Of a stretch of DNA of 64,000 nt, positions 53,404 through 62,905 are shown piece after piece (the first letter of the stretch is position 1; the number at the start of each line of letters is the position of its first letter). The stretch comes from Martinezella rhizogenes (GTDB lineage: Bacteria; Pseudomonadota; Alphaproteobacteria; Rhizobiales; Rhizobiaceae), in assembly GCF_007002745.1 (NCBI RefSeq), contig NZ_SGNY01000002.1, forward strand, positions 434,001-498,000. The letters are read 5' to 3'. The notes beneath the pieces are model-generated. The model saw only the letters and a list, made by a program, of their open reading frames with translations. It was not told where the DNA came from and did not search any database. Made by a program: the position numbers and the translations under genes.

Positions 53404-53892
53404 TCACACGGCTCTACGTCTTTGTTTCAACACCGCCAGAAACAGGAAAGCGAACACCAATGCGCCAGCGGAAAGGGCAGCAAAACCCGCCCTCCCGTCG
53501 CCGAAGGCAACCTCATGCATGATGCGCCCCGGAACGAAGGTGAAGCCGCCGGCAATCACGATACCGCCGAGATAAACACTCTGCATGATCCGCATATGCC
53601 GTCTGATATCACCGCGGCGGGCGCAATAAACCGATTGCAGACACCCGTAGATGGTGAAGATGGAAAGCAGATGGATCGGGCTGAAACCATAAAACACCTT
53701 CAATTCATGGATGAAGAAGGTAGAAGCCGCAGTCGCGACCATCAGCACCACCCAGATCTTGCCAAGTAGCCGGTGGATGGCGGTGCCCTTGGGACGCAGG
53801 AAGACGAAGGCCCCGAGAATGGCTGCGGGCACGACGGTGGCGACATGGAATTGCACGGCAAGCGGTGCATCTAATAAAGGCTGGAATGACAT
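53404..53892 (-). CDS. DUF2306 four-helix membrane protein
   Basis: This 162-residue protein has four hydrophobic segments and the DUF2306 landmarks: PLAVQFHVATVVPAAILGAFVF (about 9-30) with a conserved His, KGTAIHRLLGKIWVVLMV, and GDIRRHMRIMQSVYLGGIVIAGGFTFVPGRIMH. The His residues inside or next to helices suggest cofactor or metal binding, but the function is unknown. I chose ATG 53892; a longer frame to 54060 overlaps the divergent LytTR gene. The close divergent pairing with a LytTR regulator is seen in other bacteria and suggests that the regulator controls it. Confidence 0.8.
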   Translation of the reverse strand: MSFQPLLDAPLAVQFHVATVVPAAILGAFVFLRPKGTAIHRLLGKIWVVLMVATAASTFFIHELKVFYGFSPIHLLSIFTIYGCLQSVYCARRGDIRRHMRIMQSVYLGGIVIAGGFTFVPGRIMHEVAFGDGRAGFAALSAGALVFAFLFLAVLKQRRRAV

Positions 53893-53999
53893 GGGCGCTG
53901 TTTCGGCTCTGTTGAAATCACCGGCAATTTCGGCAAAACATGCGTTCAGGGAAAACGGATTGGCGCCATCAGCAGGAAAACTTCGTGGATCACCCATAT

Positions 54000-54806
54000 A
54001 TGCAATCCACGCTTCGTGAAATGCACGCCATCCTGCAGTCGCGCAGGCTGTGGCTGACATTTCTCGCCGTGCTGGCGATCTTTATCGTGACCGGACCTTT
54101 CGGGACGAGCGAAACCATGAGCTTCGCCGACCGGCTGCTTTACTGGACAATCATACAGGCCGGCGCTTGGACATTTGCCATATCCTTTTCCATCATCGCC
54201 AACCGCATCTTCGCCGATAGCATCAGAAACATGCTGGCGCGCATGATGCTCGGCTCGCTGACGGCCGCGCTGCCAATAGGGCTCTTACTTACCATCACCA
54301 ACCGGGTCTTTTCAGGCACGGAAATGGGTTTCGGCCCCTTTTTGCAAAGCAGCCTGTCGTCCCTGCCTCTTTGTGCCATCTTTTGCCTGCTGAGCTATCT
54401 CACCGCCAGCCAGTCCCTCGAAACGACGGCAGTTGCCGTAACGGATACCGGGGAAGACGGCAAATGCGAGGTAAAAGACACCGCGCCGCTGCTGGAGCGG
54501 CTGCCGCCGCAAAAGCGCGGAGAATTGCTGCGGCTGTCAGTTCAGGACCATTATACTGAAATCGTCACCACGCGCGGGCGCCAACTCGTTCTGCTGCGGT
54601 TTTCTGATGCGCTGAAAGAAATAGGCCAGAGCGAGGGCTTGCAGGTCCACCGATCCCACTGGGTTGCCGATGCCGATATCGTCTCGCTGCGCAGGCAGGC
54701 AGGACGTCTGCACATCGTCACAAAAGACGGCACGGAAATTCCCGTCAGCCGCTCTTACAGCGCGGCGGTGCAGGCCCGTTTTGCCGCGCGTGCCCCCGCC
54801 GGCTAA
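54000..54806 (+). CDS. Membrane-bound LytTR-family transcriptional regulator
   Basis: This 268-residue protein has four N-terminal hydrophobic helices (about 15-140; LWLTFLAVLAIFIVTGPFG, AWTFAISFSIIANRIF, LGSLTAALPIGLLLTIT, LPLCAIFCLLSYL). A linker leads to a C-terminal LytTR DNA-binding domain (about 175-265; LLRLSVQDHYTEIVTTRGRQLVLLRFSDALKEIG, then LQVHRSHWVADADI). It lacks a receiver domain, so the membrane part probably senses a signal directly or is inhibited by a partner. The divergent DUF2306 membrane protein is the obvious candidate partner or target. The start is uncertain: ATG 54000 versus ATG 53940. Confidence 0.85.
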   Translation: MQSTLREMHAILQSRRLWLTFLAVLAIFIVTGPFGTSETMSFADRLLYWTIIQAGAWTFAISFSIIANRIFADSIRNMLARMMLGSLTAALPIGLLLTITNRVFSGTEMGFGPFLQSSLSSLPLCAIFCLLSYLTASQSLETTAVAVTDTGEDGKCEVKDTAPLLERLPPQKRGELLRLSVQDHYTEIVTTRGRQLVLLRFSDALKEIGQSEGLQVHRSHWVADADIVSLRRQAGRLHIVTKDGTEIPVSRSYSAAVQARFAARAPAG

Positions 54807-54963
54807 GAGTTTCTGTCGATTCCGGAATTTATGGGGTTCCGTTCTCAAAAACATTTGCCTATAAGCCGCTTCTAGCCTGAAAACATTTGAATTGCGCTCC
54901 CCGGCCGGTGATCTTCCACCCTGGCCGGTGTTTTGCGCAACCAAAAAGCGGAACGAGAGAGCC

Positions 54964-57900
54964 ATGCCGAAGCGCCAAGATATCAAGTCCATCCTCATCA
55001 TTGGCGCAGGACCGATTGTCATCGGCCAGGCATGTGAATTCGACTATTCCGGCACACAGGCCTGTAAAGCGCTGAAGGAAGAGGGTTACCGGGTCATTCT
55101 GGTCAACTCCAACCCGGCGACGATCATGACCGATCCGGGCCTTGCCGACGCCACTTACGTCGAGCCGATCACCCCGGAAGTCGTCGCCAAGATCATCGCC
55201 AAGGAGCGCCCGGACGCGCTGCTGCCGACCATGGGCGGTCAGACCGCGCTCAACACCGCGCTTTCTCTCAAGCGCATGGGCGTTCTCGACCGCTACAATG
55301 TCGAAATGATCGGCGCGAAGCCTGAAGCCATCGACATGGCGGAAGACCGCGCATTGTTCCGCGAAGCCATGGCCCGCATCGGCCTTGAAACCCCGAAGTC
55401 GATGCTCGCCAACGCCACCGAAATCAAGGATGCCGACCGCAAGAAGCACGAAATCGCCCGCACCGAACTAAAGGGCAAGCTTTCGGGTCCTGAGCTCGAC
55501 AAGGCGCTGGATGACCTCGAAAACCAGTGGAACCTCGGCGAGACCGATCGCAAGCAGCGTTACATGGCCCACGCCATGGCGATTGCCGCCCAGGCCATCG
55601 ACCATGTCGGCCTGCCCGCCATCATCCGCCCGTCGTTTACGCTTGGCGGCACCGGCGGCGGCATTGCCTATAACCGCTCGGAATTCTTCGACATTGTCTC
55701 GGGCGGCCTCGATGCATCGCCGACGACCGAAGTGCTGGTCGAAGAATCGGTGCTCGGCTGGAAGGAATATGAGATGGAAGTCGTCCGCGACACGGCGGAC
55801 AACTGCATCATCATCTGCTCCATCGAAAACATCGATCCGATGGGCGTCCACACGGGTGATTCGATCACGGTCGCACCGGCGCTGACGCTGACGGACAAGG
55901 AATACCAGATCATGCGCAACGCCTCGATTGCGGTGCTGCGTGAGATCGGCGTGGAAACCGGCGGCTCGAACGTGCAGTTCGCCGTCAATCCGAAAGACGG
56001 CCGTCTCGTCGTCATCGAAATGAACCCGCGCGTATCGCGCTCGTCCGCGCTGGCATCGAAGGCGACCGGCTTCCCGATCGCCAAGATCGCCGCCAAGCTC
56101 GCTATCGGTTATACGCTGGACGAGCTGGAAAATGACATCACCGGCGGCGCGACACCTGCTTCCTTCGAACCTTCCATCGACTATGTCGTCACCAAGATCC
56201 CGCGTTTCGCCTTCGAGAAATTCCCGGGCGCGTCGCCGATCCTTACCACCGCCATGAAGTCGGTCGGTGAAGTCATGGCCATCGGCCGCACCTTCGCCGA
56301 ATCGCTGCAGAAGGCGCTGCGCGGCATGGAAACCGGCCTCACCGGTCTCGATGAAATCGAAATCCCCGGCTTTGAGGAAGGCGAAGGCTCCAAGAACGCC
56401 ATCCGCGCCGCCATCGGCACGCCGACGCCGGACCGTCTGCGCATGGTCGCCCAGGCGCTGCGCATGGGCATGACCGAAGAAGAAGTCCACGAAAACTCCA
56501 AGATCGATCCGTGGTTCATCGCCCAGTTCAAGGCCATCGTCGACATGGAAGCTCGCATCCGCGAGCATGGCCTGCCGCAGGATGCTGAAAACCTGCGTAT
56601 GCTGAAGGCCATGGGCTTCTCCGACGCCCGCCTCGCCAGCCTGACGTCCAAGCGCCCGAAAGAAGTGGCCGAACTGCGCAACAGCCTCAATGTTCGCCCG
56701 GTCTTCAAGCGTATCGACACCTGCGCGGCAGAATTCGCTTCGCCGACCGCTTACATGTATTCGACCTATGAAATTCCCTTCGTTGGCGCAGCCCGCTCGG
56801 AAGCGCAGGTTTCCGACCGCAAGAAGGTCGTCATCCTCGGCGGTGGCCCGAACCGTATCGGCCAGGGCATCGAGTTCGATTATTGCTGCTGCCACGCCGC
56901 CTTCGCGCTGAAGGATGCCGGCTTCGAAGCCATCATGATCAACTGCAACCCGGAAACGGTTTCCACCGACTATGACACCTCCGACCGCCTCTATTTCGAG
57001 CCGCTGACGGCCGAAGACGTGATCGAGATCATGCGCGCCGAACAGGAAAAGGGCGAGCTGGTTGGCGTCATCGTGCAGTTCGGCGGCCAGACCCCGCTGA
57101 AGCTCGCAGAAGCGCTGGAAAAGAACGGTATCCCGATCCTCGGCACCGCGCCTGACATGATCGACCTTGCCGAAGACCGCGACCGTTTCCAGAAGCTGCT
57201 GATGAAGCTGGATCTCGCCCAGCCGAACAACGGCATCGCCTATTCGGTCGAGCAGGCCCGCCTCGTCGCGTCTGAAATCGGCTTCCCGCTGGTTGTTCGC
57301 CCGTCCTACGTTCTGGGTGGCCGCGCCATGCAGATCATCCATTCGGAAGGCCAGCTTCAGACCTATCTGCTAGACACGGTTCCGGGCCTCGTACCCGAAG
57401 ACATCAAGCAGCGTTACCCGAACGACAAGACCGGCCAGATCAACACCCTGCTCGGCAAGAACCCGCTGCTGTTCGACAGCTACCTGACCAACGCCGTGGA
57501 AGTGGACGTCGATGCGCTGTGCGACGGCGAAAGCGTCTTCGTGTCAGGCATCATGGAGCACATCGAAGAAGCCGGCATCCATTCGGGCGACTCGGCCTGC
57601 TCGCTGCCGTCGCGTTCATTGAGCAAGGAAACCCTCGACGAACTGGAGCGCCAGACGACGGCTCTTGCAAAAGCGCTGAATGTCGGCGGCCTGATGAATG
57701 TGCAATATGCGATCAAGGACGGCACGATCTACGTTCTCGAAGTCAACCCGCGCGCCTCGCGCACCGTGCCTTTCGTCGCCAAGACCATCGGCGCGCCGAT
57801 TGCCAAGATCGCCGCCCGCGTCATGGCCGGTGAAAAGCTCAATACAGCGATTGCCGCCTATGGCGAAAAGCCCGATCCGCGCAACCTGAAGCACATCGCC

Positions 57901-58452
57901 GTCAAGGAAGCCGTCTTCCCCTTCGCCCGCTTCCCCGGCGTCGACATCCTGCTCGGACCGGAAATGCGCTCGACCGGTGAAGTCATCGGCCTCGACACGG
58001 ATTTTGCGCTCGCCTTCGCCAAGAGCCAGCTCGGCGCCGGCGTCGACCTGCCGCGCTCCGGCACGGTCTTTGTTTCGGTGCGTGACGACGATAAGGAAGG
58101 TGTTCTCCCCGCCATCCGCATTCTGGTGGAAAGCGGCTTCAAGGTCGTGGCCACCGGCGGCACACAGCGTTTCCTTGCCGAACGGGGCATCAACGCCGAA
58201 AAGATCAACAAGGTGCAGGAAGGCCGTCCGCATATCGAAGACGCCATCCGCAACCGCCAGGTCCAGCTCGTCATCAACACCACTGATAGCAACAAGGCGA
58301 TTTCCGATAGCAAGTCGCTGCGCCGTGCAACACTGATGCAGAAGGTGCCCTATTACACGACCATGGCCGGTGCCGAAGCTGCAGCCCTTGCCATCCAGGC
58401 GCTGAAGGCCGGCAATCTGGAAGTGAAGCCGCTGCAGAGCTATTTCCAGTAA
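54964..58452 (+). CDS. carB: Carbamoyl-phosphate synthase large subunit
   Basis: CarB makes carbamoyl phosphate from bicarbonate, ammonia from CarA and two ATP. The 1162-residue protein has two homologous halves, each a carbamoyl-phosphate ATP-grasp unit. The first is [22 protein letters not shown] at residue 9 onward with [14 protein letters not shown]. The second is [21 protein letters not shown] near 620 with [16 protein letters not shown]-terminal MGS-like allosteric domain (about 1020-1150; [33 protein letters not shown]) follows. It is longer than the 1073-residue E. coli enzyme because of a roughly 90-residue insertion in the first half, as in other rhizobia. ATG 54964 follows GGAACGAGAG; the upstream frame to 54892 is not CarB-like. 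Confidence 0.98.
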   Translation: MPKRQDIKSILIIGAGPIVIGQACEFDYSGTQACKALKEEGYRVILVNSNPATIMTDPGLADATYVEPITPEVVAKIIAKERPDALLPTMGGQTALNTALSLKRMGVLDRYNVEMIGAKPEAIDMAEDRALFREAMARIGLETPKSMLANATEIKDADRKKHEIARTELKGKLSGPELDKALDDLENQWNLGETDRKQRYMAHAMAIAAQAIDHVGLPAIIRPSFTLGGTGGGIAYNRSEFFDIVSGGLDASPTTEVLVEESVLGWKEYEMEVVRDTADNCIIICSIENIDPMGVHTGDSITVAPALTLTDKEYQIMRNASIAVLREIGVETGGSNVQFAVNPKDGRLVVIEMNPRVSRSSALASKATGFPIAKIAAKLAIGYTLDELENDITGGATPASFEPSIDYVVTKIPRFAFEKFPGASPILTTAMKSVGEVMAIGRTFAESLQKALRGMETGLTGLDEIEIPGFEEGEGSKNAIRAAIGTPTPDRLRMVAQALRMGMTEEEVHENSKIDPWFIAQFKAIVDMEARIREHGLPQDAENLRMLKAMGFSDARLASLTSKRPKEVAELRNSLNVRPVFKRIDTCAAEFASPTAYMYSTYEIPFVGAARSEAQVSDRKKVVILGGGPNRIGQGIEFDYCCCHAAFALKDAGFEAIMINCNPETVSTDYDTSDRLYFEPLTAEDVIEIMRAEQEKGELVGVIVQFGGQTPLKLAEALEKNGIPILGTAPDMIDLAEDRDRFQKLLMKLDLAQPNNGIAYSVEQARLVASEIGFPLVVRPSYVLGGRAMQIIHSEGQLQTYLLDTVPGLVPEDIKQRYPNDKTGQINTLLGKNPLLFDSYLTNAVEVDVDALCDGESVFVSGIMEHIEEAGIHSGDSACSLPSRSLSKETLDELERQTTALAKALNVGGLMNVQYAIKDGTIYVLEVNPRASRTVPFVAKTIGAPIAKIAARVMAGEKLNTAIAAYGEKPDPRNLKHIAVKEAVFPFARFPGVDILLGPEMRSTGEVIGLDTDFALAFAKSQLGAGVDLPRSGTVFVSVRDDDKEGVLPAIRILVESGFKVVATGGTQRFLAERGINAEKINKVQEGRPHIEDAIRNRQVQLVINTTDSNKAISDSKSLRRATLMQKVPYYTTMAGAEAAALAIQALKAGNLEVKPLQSYFQ

Positions 58453-58494
58453 GCGACCCGCGGGAAATCCGCGCCGTCACGTGCTGAGTGAAAA

Positions 58495-58530
58495 CGAAAC
58501 GCCGCGGGTCGCAAGATCCGCGGCGTTTCG
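58495..58530 (+). terminator. Strong hairpin after carB
   Basis: CGAAACGCCGCGG pairs perfectly with CCGCGGCGTTTCG (13 bp) around GTCGCAAGAT. There is no long T run, so it may act as a transcript stabiliser or a partial terminator. Confidence 0.65.
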
Positions 58531-58597
58531 CATTGCGTAATCCCCCTGCAATCCGTTTCCGGTATCAAAAACGCATCATTCCGACGTGAGGTTCATG

Positions 58598-58735
58598 ATG
58601 CCCTTATCCAAGACCGACATGCCGACCTCGGCCACAGGCGGATATATTTCGCCTGCGCTTGCCCGCATAATCGCCGGCATTTCCGCGCCTGTCGACGCAA
58701 CTCCGGTGATCAGCACCGAAACCTTGCGGGGTTAA
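58598..58735 (+). CDS. Very small ORF (45 aa) coupled to the Arc-like gene
   Basis: A 45-residue frame starts at ATG 58598 (a second ATG at 58595 precedes it) with GAGG six bases upstream and ends in TAA at 58733-58735. The product begins MPLSKTDMPTSATGG and ends ISTETLRG, with a weakly amphipathic middle (SPALARIIAGISAPV). It stops 4 nt before the Arc-like gene, so the two look translationally coupled. I recognise no family. It could be a leader peptide, a small toxin or partner of the ribbon-helix-helix protein, or a spurious frame. Confidence 0.4.
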   Translation: MPLSKTDMPTSATGGYISPALARIIAGISAPVDATPVISTETLRG

Positions 58736-58739
58736 AGCA

Positions 58740-58928
58740 ATGGCAGGACGTCCGCCGGGACCGGAACGGGTGGCTTTTCCGCTGCGGATCGAACCCGCAA
58801 TATTGAACGTGATCAGGAGCACGGCCAGCGGTGAGTTGCGCAGCATCAACGCCCAGATCGAGATATTGCTCAAGGAAGCCCTGCACCATCGCGCCGCGGT
58901 GAATGAATTGAGCGAGCAGCAGGGCTAG
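58740..58928 (+). CDS. Arc-like ribbon-helix-helix DNA-binding protein
   Basis: This 62-residue protein matches the Arc/MetJ fold. A beta strand (VAFPLRIEPAILNVI, about 11-25) is followed by two helices with the Arc-type LRSINAQIEILLKEAL (about 33-48), like the RSxNxEI motif of Arc-family repressors. ATG 58740 follows GGGGTTAAAGC. Such small proteins act as dimeric repressors or as antitoxins. No classical toxin gene follows, and the diguanylate cyclase gene converges on it with a 4-nt overlap of stop codons. Confidence 0.7.
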   Translation: MAGRPPGPERVAFPLRIEPAILNVIRSTASGELRSINAQIEILLKEALHHRAAVNELSEQQG

Positions 58929-60064
58929 GCCGCCAGCGCCTCGCGCACGCAGTTGCGCCCTTCGCTCTTGGCCCGGTAGAGGGCGCGATCCGCCATTTCC
59001 GCCAGCGTCTGCAGGTCGCAGCGCATTTCGCCGGTGGTCGCGACGCCGATGCTGATCGTCACGCCGACGCGCAATCCACCGCAATCGACGTCATTGACGG
59101 CAACCGCATTGCGAATACGCTCGCCGATCATAGAGGCTTTCTGACCACCTGCTCCCGGCAGGAAGATGATGAATTCCTCACCACCGTAACGCGCCAGCAC
59201 ATCGGCACCGCGTATGCTGCCACCGATGCGTTTCGCCACTTCCTGAAGGACGCTATCACCGACGGCATGGCCAAAACGATCGTTGATCAATTTGAAGTGA
59301 TCGATATCCAGCAGCATGGCCGCATCGGCGGGATCGGGAGCCGCAGGCATGGCCTGGAAAAAGAAGCGGCGGTTCTTGACGCCGGTCAGCGGATCGGTGT
59401 TGGCGAGAACCAGCAATTTCCGTTCGGACCGCTCGGCCACCAGCATCATCACGAACAGCGCGATGGCGAAGTTCAGCATGATGATGAAGAAAAACGCATT
59501 GACCAGATTGATGATGGCATAGTCCGGGAGGAATATACTTTTCACCACGGATAGCGAAATCAGACCGGAAATCCCGGTGATTGCGCCGAGTGCCAGACGG
59601 GAGAGAAGCCGCTCCTTGCGCCATCTTGTGAAAAGACCACCCGCGCCCGCAAGATAGGCGAGAGCCGCGCAGCCATTGAACAGAGCCGCACGATAGGCAT
59701 TGTTTTCAGCCACCTGCAGCGCGACGATAATCGCCAGCAGGGCGACAAGACAGAGGACAACCACCGTTCGGCGACCCACAGGGCGTCCATCGCTCAAAAC
59801 TTTCAGACCGAGCCAGATCAGCGCATAACCGATAATGCCGAAAACGACACTGCCGAGCTGCCAAAAAGCCGGTGACATTATCCCCCATTCGCCGTAACCG
59901 GCGAGGGTGGAGCCAATTGTCATGGCAGCAAAGCCGGCGGCAAGAGCAACCGGGCCACGCAATCCACGATTTGACAACTTCAGATAGATGAAACTCAGCA
60001 ACCCTACAATATAAGAGCACTTTTGCATCAGTATGACTGTCGTGAGATCGAGTTCACCCAACAT
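58925..60064 (-). CDS. Membrane diguanylate cyclase (GGDEF, with I-site)
   Basis: This protein of 379 residues makes the second messenger c-di-GMP. About six hydrophobic helices form an N-terminal membrane sensor (about 10-205). A GGDEF domain (about 215-375) starts LANTDPLTGVKNRRFFFQAM, has the substrate loop with DIDHFKLINDRFGHAVGD, and carries an intact active-site GGEEF. Five residues before that, RGAD forms the RxxD inhibitory site, so the enzyme is likely subject to product inhibition. No EAL domain is present. The start is probably ATG 60064; a TTG at 60079 is the alternative. Its upstream region is the AT-rich island at 60080. Confidence 0.92.
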   Translation of the reverse strand: MLGELDLTTVILMQKCSYIVGLLSFIYLKLSNRGLRGPVALAAGFAAMTIGSTLAGYGEWGIMSPAFWQLGSVVFGIIGYALIWLGLKVLSDGRPVGRRTVVVLCLVALLAIIVALQVAENNAYRAALFNGCAALAYLAGAGGLFTRWRKERLLSRLALGAITGISGLISLSVVKSIFLPDYAIINLVNAFFFIIMLNFAIALFVMMLVAERSERKLLVLANTDPLTGVKNRRFFFQAMPAAPDPADAAMLLDIDHFKLINDRFGHAVGDSVLQEVAKRIGGSIRGADVLARYGGEEFIIFLPGAGGQKASMIGERIRNAVAVNDVDCGGLRVGVTISIGVATTGEMRCDLQTLAEMADRALYRAKSEGRNCVREALAA

Positions 60065-60079
60065 AATATGTCCACGCAA

Positions 60080-60212
60080 TAAATAAATAAAACGAATTCA
60101 ATTATCATCTATAAGTATAAAATTTCAATAAAAATAGCGAACCAAAAAATCGTAAATTATATTCATAAAAATCAAAATAAAATACAATATTTTCATAAAT
60201 TAATAAAACAAT
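60080..60212. other. AT-rich intergenic island
   Basis: This stretch of about 130 nt between the diguanylate cyclase start and the UdgX gene end is almost purely A/T with long A runs (AAATAAATAAAA, AAAAATCAAAATAAAAT). It probably holds the diguanylate cyclase promoter and could attract an H-NS-like (Ros/MucR-type or Lsr2-like) silencer. No gene is visible. Confidence 0.55.
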
Positions 60213-61667
60213 CTATTCGAATGATCTTATAAACTCCATATCCTTTTTAAAGAGCAGAATTTCCGCGTGCTTCGCCTCCCCGTCCGGCAGGCGCAGCAGG
60301 TAGGAAGGATGCACCGTGGCAAACAGCGTTCGCCCTTCCTGCATGGGCAGAGGGCGGCTGCGAACGTCGGTGACTTTCTCCTTGCCACCGGTCAGCGCAT
60401 AAAGCGCCGTCGCGCCCATGGCGACGATGAGCTTCGGCTGCACCAATGCAATTTCCTGGCTCAGCCACCAGCGACATTGCTGCACCTCACCCGCATCCGG
60501 CCGCTGGTGAATACGCCGCTTGCCACGTGTTTCATATTTGAAATGCTTCACGGCATTGGTGACGTAAAGCCGCCTGCGATCCACGCCGATCTCGCCCAGC
60601 GTCCGGTCAAAGAGCTGACCGGCAGGGCCGAGGAAAGGTTTTCCGGCAAGGTCTTCGTGATCGCCCGGCTGCTCGCCGACGATCATGACATCCGCATCCT
60701 CCGGCCCCTCGCCAAAAACAGTTTGCGTCGCCTTGCAATGCAACGGACACCGGGTGCATTGGCCTGCCTGCCGCCTCAAGGAGGCAAGCGAACCTTCCGG
60801 TTCCGGCGACAGGACCTCCTCCCGTGCCGCGGCGGCAACGGCCTGCAGGCGGTGGTGAAAAGGCTGCGGCTGGCTTGCCGCCTTGGCCGCCATATCCAGC
60901 ACCCGCGCCTCCGCGCCCAGAATGAGGCCGGGAATGAGATCCGCCTCGGGCAGGTTCTTCCAGTATTTTTTCGGCATCTCCGCCGTCATTGCTTTGATCT
61001 TCAAGCGGGCGGGATTGAATATATTGGCATAATAAGTCCGCCAGAGATCGTCCGTCTCGTCTGTTAAATCGGGTTTGGCAGCGGCCTCTCGCGATGTTTG
61101 CAGCACGCTCCCATCCCATCGCGCAGACCCTTTCGGCGTCGCGATCAACCAGTCCATGTCGGTGAACCGCCGCTGAAAAAACGGCGCCTCGCGCTCGACA
61201 ATAAAATGATCCGGCTCGAACCAGGCAACGAAGCGCCGTCGCCCGACCTGCCCCTGCGGTAAGGGTAACTCCTTGAAACGAACGAAGGCCGTCATCTTGT
61301 GACAGTCACGACGGACAGATTTTTCGAGCAGCCGTGCTTGTGATACATCCGGATCGGACTTGAATTGCAGCAGGGCGCGATCCTGCCTAAGCCGCCACAA
61401 CAGCCGGTATAGCAGCGCAAAACGGCCCCTATCGCTGTGACAGATCACCGCCTGTGCCAGCGCCACGAAAGCGGCCGGAACGGAGACCTGGGTTTCCCCA
61501 GGCCTGGGCGTCGGCAACGGCTCCCCGGCAAAATCCAACAGACCAGCTTCGTCATCCCGCAGCCGCCAGTCAATCGCCTCTGGCGGTATGTTGGCGGCAA
61601 GCGCCGCCCGAGCCGCATCGCGCCACTCGCCGAAATCGCCCCGCCCTTCCAGAACCGGGCCATACAT
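60213..61667 (-). CDS. DUF4130-UdgX fusion, uracil-DNA-crosslinking repair protein
   Basis: This 484-residue protein fuses a DUF4130 domain (about 80-245; RRDCHKMTAFVRFKEL, FVAWFEPDHFIVEREAPFFQRRF, DLWRTYYANIFNPARLKIKAM) to a UdgX-type uracil-DNA glycosylase domain (about 290-484). The glycosylase part has an iron-sulfur cluster motif (QCTRCPLHC plus later QQCRWW) and motif A GEQPGDHEDLAGKPFLGPAGQ. It also has the diagnostic KRRIH loop at about 383-387, whose His is known in mycobacterial UdgX to bond covalently to the uracil-derived abasic site, and motif B HPSYLLRLPD. The start ATG overlaps the TGA of the upstream radical-SAM gene (TGATG), so the two are made together. The operon is preceded by a LexA box. 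The role of the DUF4130 half is unknown. Confidence 0.9.
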   Translation of the reverse strand: MYGPVLEGRGDFGEWRDAARAALAANIPPEAIDWRLRDDEAGLLDFAGEPLPTPRPGETQVSVPAAFVALAQAVICHSDRGRFALLYRLLWRLRQDRALLQFKSDPDVSQARLLEKSVRRDCHKMTAFVRFKELPLPQGQVGRRRFVAWFEPDHFIVEREAPFFQRRFTDMDWLIATPKGSARWDGSVLQTSREAAAKPDLTDETDDLWRTYYANIFNPARLKIKAMTAEMPKKYWKNLPEADLIPGLILGAEARVLDMAAKAASQPQPFHHRLQAVAAAAREEVLSPEPEGSLASLRRQAGQCTRCPLHCKATQTVFGEGPEDADVMIVGEQPGDHEDLAGKPFLGPAGQLFDRTLGEIGVDRRRLYVTNAVKHFKYETRGKRRIHQRPDAGEVQQCRWWLSQEIALVQPKLIVAMGATALYALTGGKEKVTDVRSRPLPMQEGRTLFATVHPSYLLRLPDGEAKHAEILLFKKDMEFIRSFE

Positions 61668-62899
61668 CACAACAGCGACAATTGTTCGGGCTGCGGCGCA
61701 AACATCGCCCGCAGATCAGGCCGTTCAGTCAGTTTGCCCGGCGTCCAGCCGTCCGCGACGATAAAGGCCTTCACCTTTTTCAGGGACACCCCAAAACGGG
61801 CAACATCCTCCAGCCGTACCCGCCGAAACCGTCGTGATGACAGGATGGACGCCACCGCCTTGGTGCCGAAGCCGGGAACGCGCAGCAGCATTTCCCGATC
61901 CGCAGCATTCACATCCACCGGAAAACGGTCGCGATTTTTGAGCGCCCATGCCAGCTTCGGATCGATATCGAGATCGAGCATGCCGTCGCCACCAATCGCG
62001 GTTATCTCGCCAATATCGAAACCGTAAAATCGATAAAGCCAGTCGGCCTGATAAAGCCTGTGCTCACGCATCAAGGGCGGCTTGATCAGTGGCAGGTTTT
62101 TCGAGGAATCCGGAATGGGGCTGAAGGCGGAATAATAGACGCGGCGCAGGCCATAACTGCCATAAAGCCGGGCGCTGGTGGAGAGAATGGTGCTGTCATC
62201 AGCACCGTCAGCACCCACGATCATCTGCGTGCTCTGCCCGGCGGGCGCAAAGCGCTTTGTCCGACGCGTGCGCACCGTCGGCTCGCCGGCCTCCTCGATT
62301 TTCAGGCGGATATCAGCCATGGAGCGGCGAATATTTGCGGGCTGCTTTTCCGGCGCGAAACGACCGATACCGCTATCGGTCGGCAACTCGATATTGATCG
62401 ACAGCCGGTCCGCATAAAGCCCCGCTTCCTCTATGAGCTTCGGCGATGCTTCAGGGATCGATTTCAGATGGATATAACCACGAAATCCATGGGTAACGCG
62501 CAACTCCCGCGCCACGCGCACCATCTCCTCCATCGTATGGTCGGAAGAGCGGATAATGCCGGAGGACAGGAACAATCCCTCGATATAGTTGCGCCGATAG
62601 AATTCCAGCGTCAGCCACACCACCTCTTCGGCGGTAAACCGCGCGCGCTCCACATTGCTGGAGGAACGGTTGATGCAATAGGCGCAGTCATAAATGCAGA
62701 AATTGGTGAGCAGGATTTTCAGCAGCGAAATGCAGCGCCCGTCCGGCGCATAGGCATGGCAGATCCCCGATCCCTCCGTGGAGCCCAATCCGCCGGATGC
62801 AGCCGAGCTGCGTTTCGTCGTACCGCTGGAGGCGCAGGATGCGTCATATTTCGCCGCATCGGAGAGAATGGCCAGACGTTGCCTGATTGACTTCTTCAT
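61667..62899 (-). CDS. Radical SAM protein with C-terminal HhH, putative DNA repair/modification enzyme
   Basis: This 410-residue protein (TIGR03916-like) has a radical-SAM cluster motif CIYDCAYC (Cys68, Cys72, Cys75 in a CX3CX2C spacing). It also has GICHAYAPDGRCISLLKILLTNF just before the cluster, IYSAFSPIPDSS-like segments, and a C-terminal helix-hairpin-helix (about 330-385; NAADREMLLRVPGFGTKAVASIL). This combination indicates radical chemistry on DNA, like a distant relative of spore photoproduct lyase. The ATG at 62899 is 6 nt after the LexA box, which covers the likely promoter; an upstream GTG at 62911 would lie inside the box. It has no clear ribosome-binding site, so the mRNA may be nearly leaderless. 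It is the first gene of the operon with the DUF4130-UdgX fusion. Confidence 0.9.
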   Translation of the reverse strand: MKKSIRQRLAILSDAAKYDASCASSGTTKRSSAASGGLGSTEGSGICHAYAPDGRCISLLKILLTNFCIYDCAYCINRSSSNVERARFTAEEVVWLTLEFYRRNYIEGLFLSSGIIRSSDHTMEEMVRVARELRVTHGFRGYIHLKSIPEASPKLIEEAGLYADRLSINIELPTDSGIGRFAPEKQPANIRRSMADIRLKIEEAGEPTVRTRRTKRFAPAGQSTQMIVGADGADDSTILSTSARLYGSYGLRRVYYSAFSPIPDSSKNLPLIKPPLMREHRLYQADWLYRFYGFDIGEITAIGGDGMLDLDIDPKLAWALKNRDRFPVDVNAADREMLLRVPGFGTKAVASILSSRRFRRVRLEDVARFGVSLKKVKAFIVADGWTPGKLTERPDLRAMFAPQPEQLSLL

Positions 62900-62905
62900 A
62901 ATTAT

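Noticed and set aside
55468-57342. A 624-codon open frame antisense to carB
   Set aside because: The carB protein is complete and canonical; the antisense frame has no family features.
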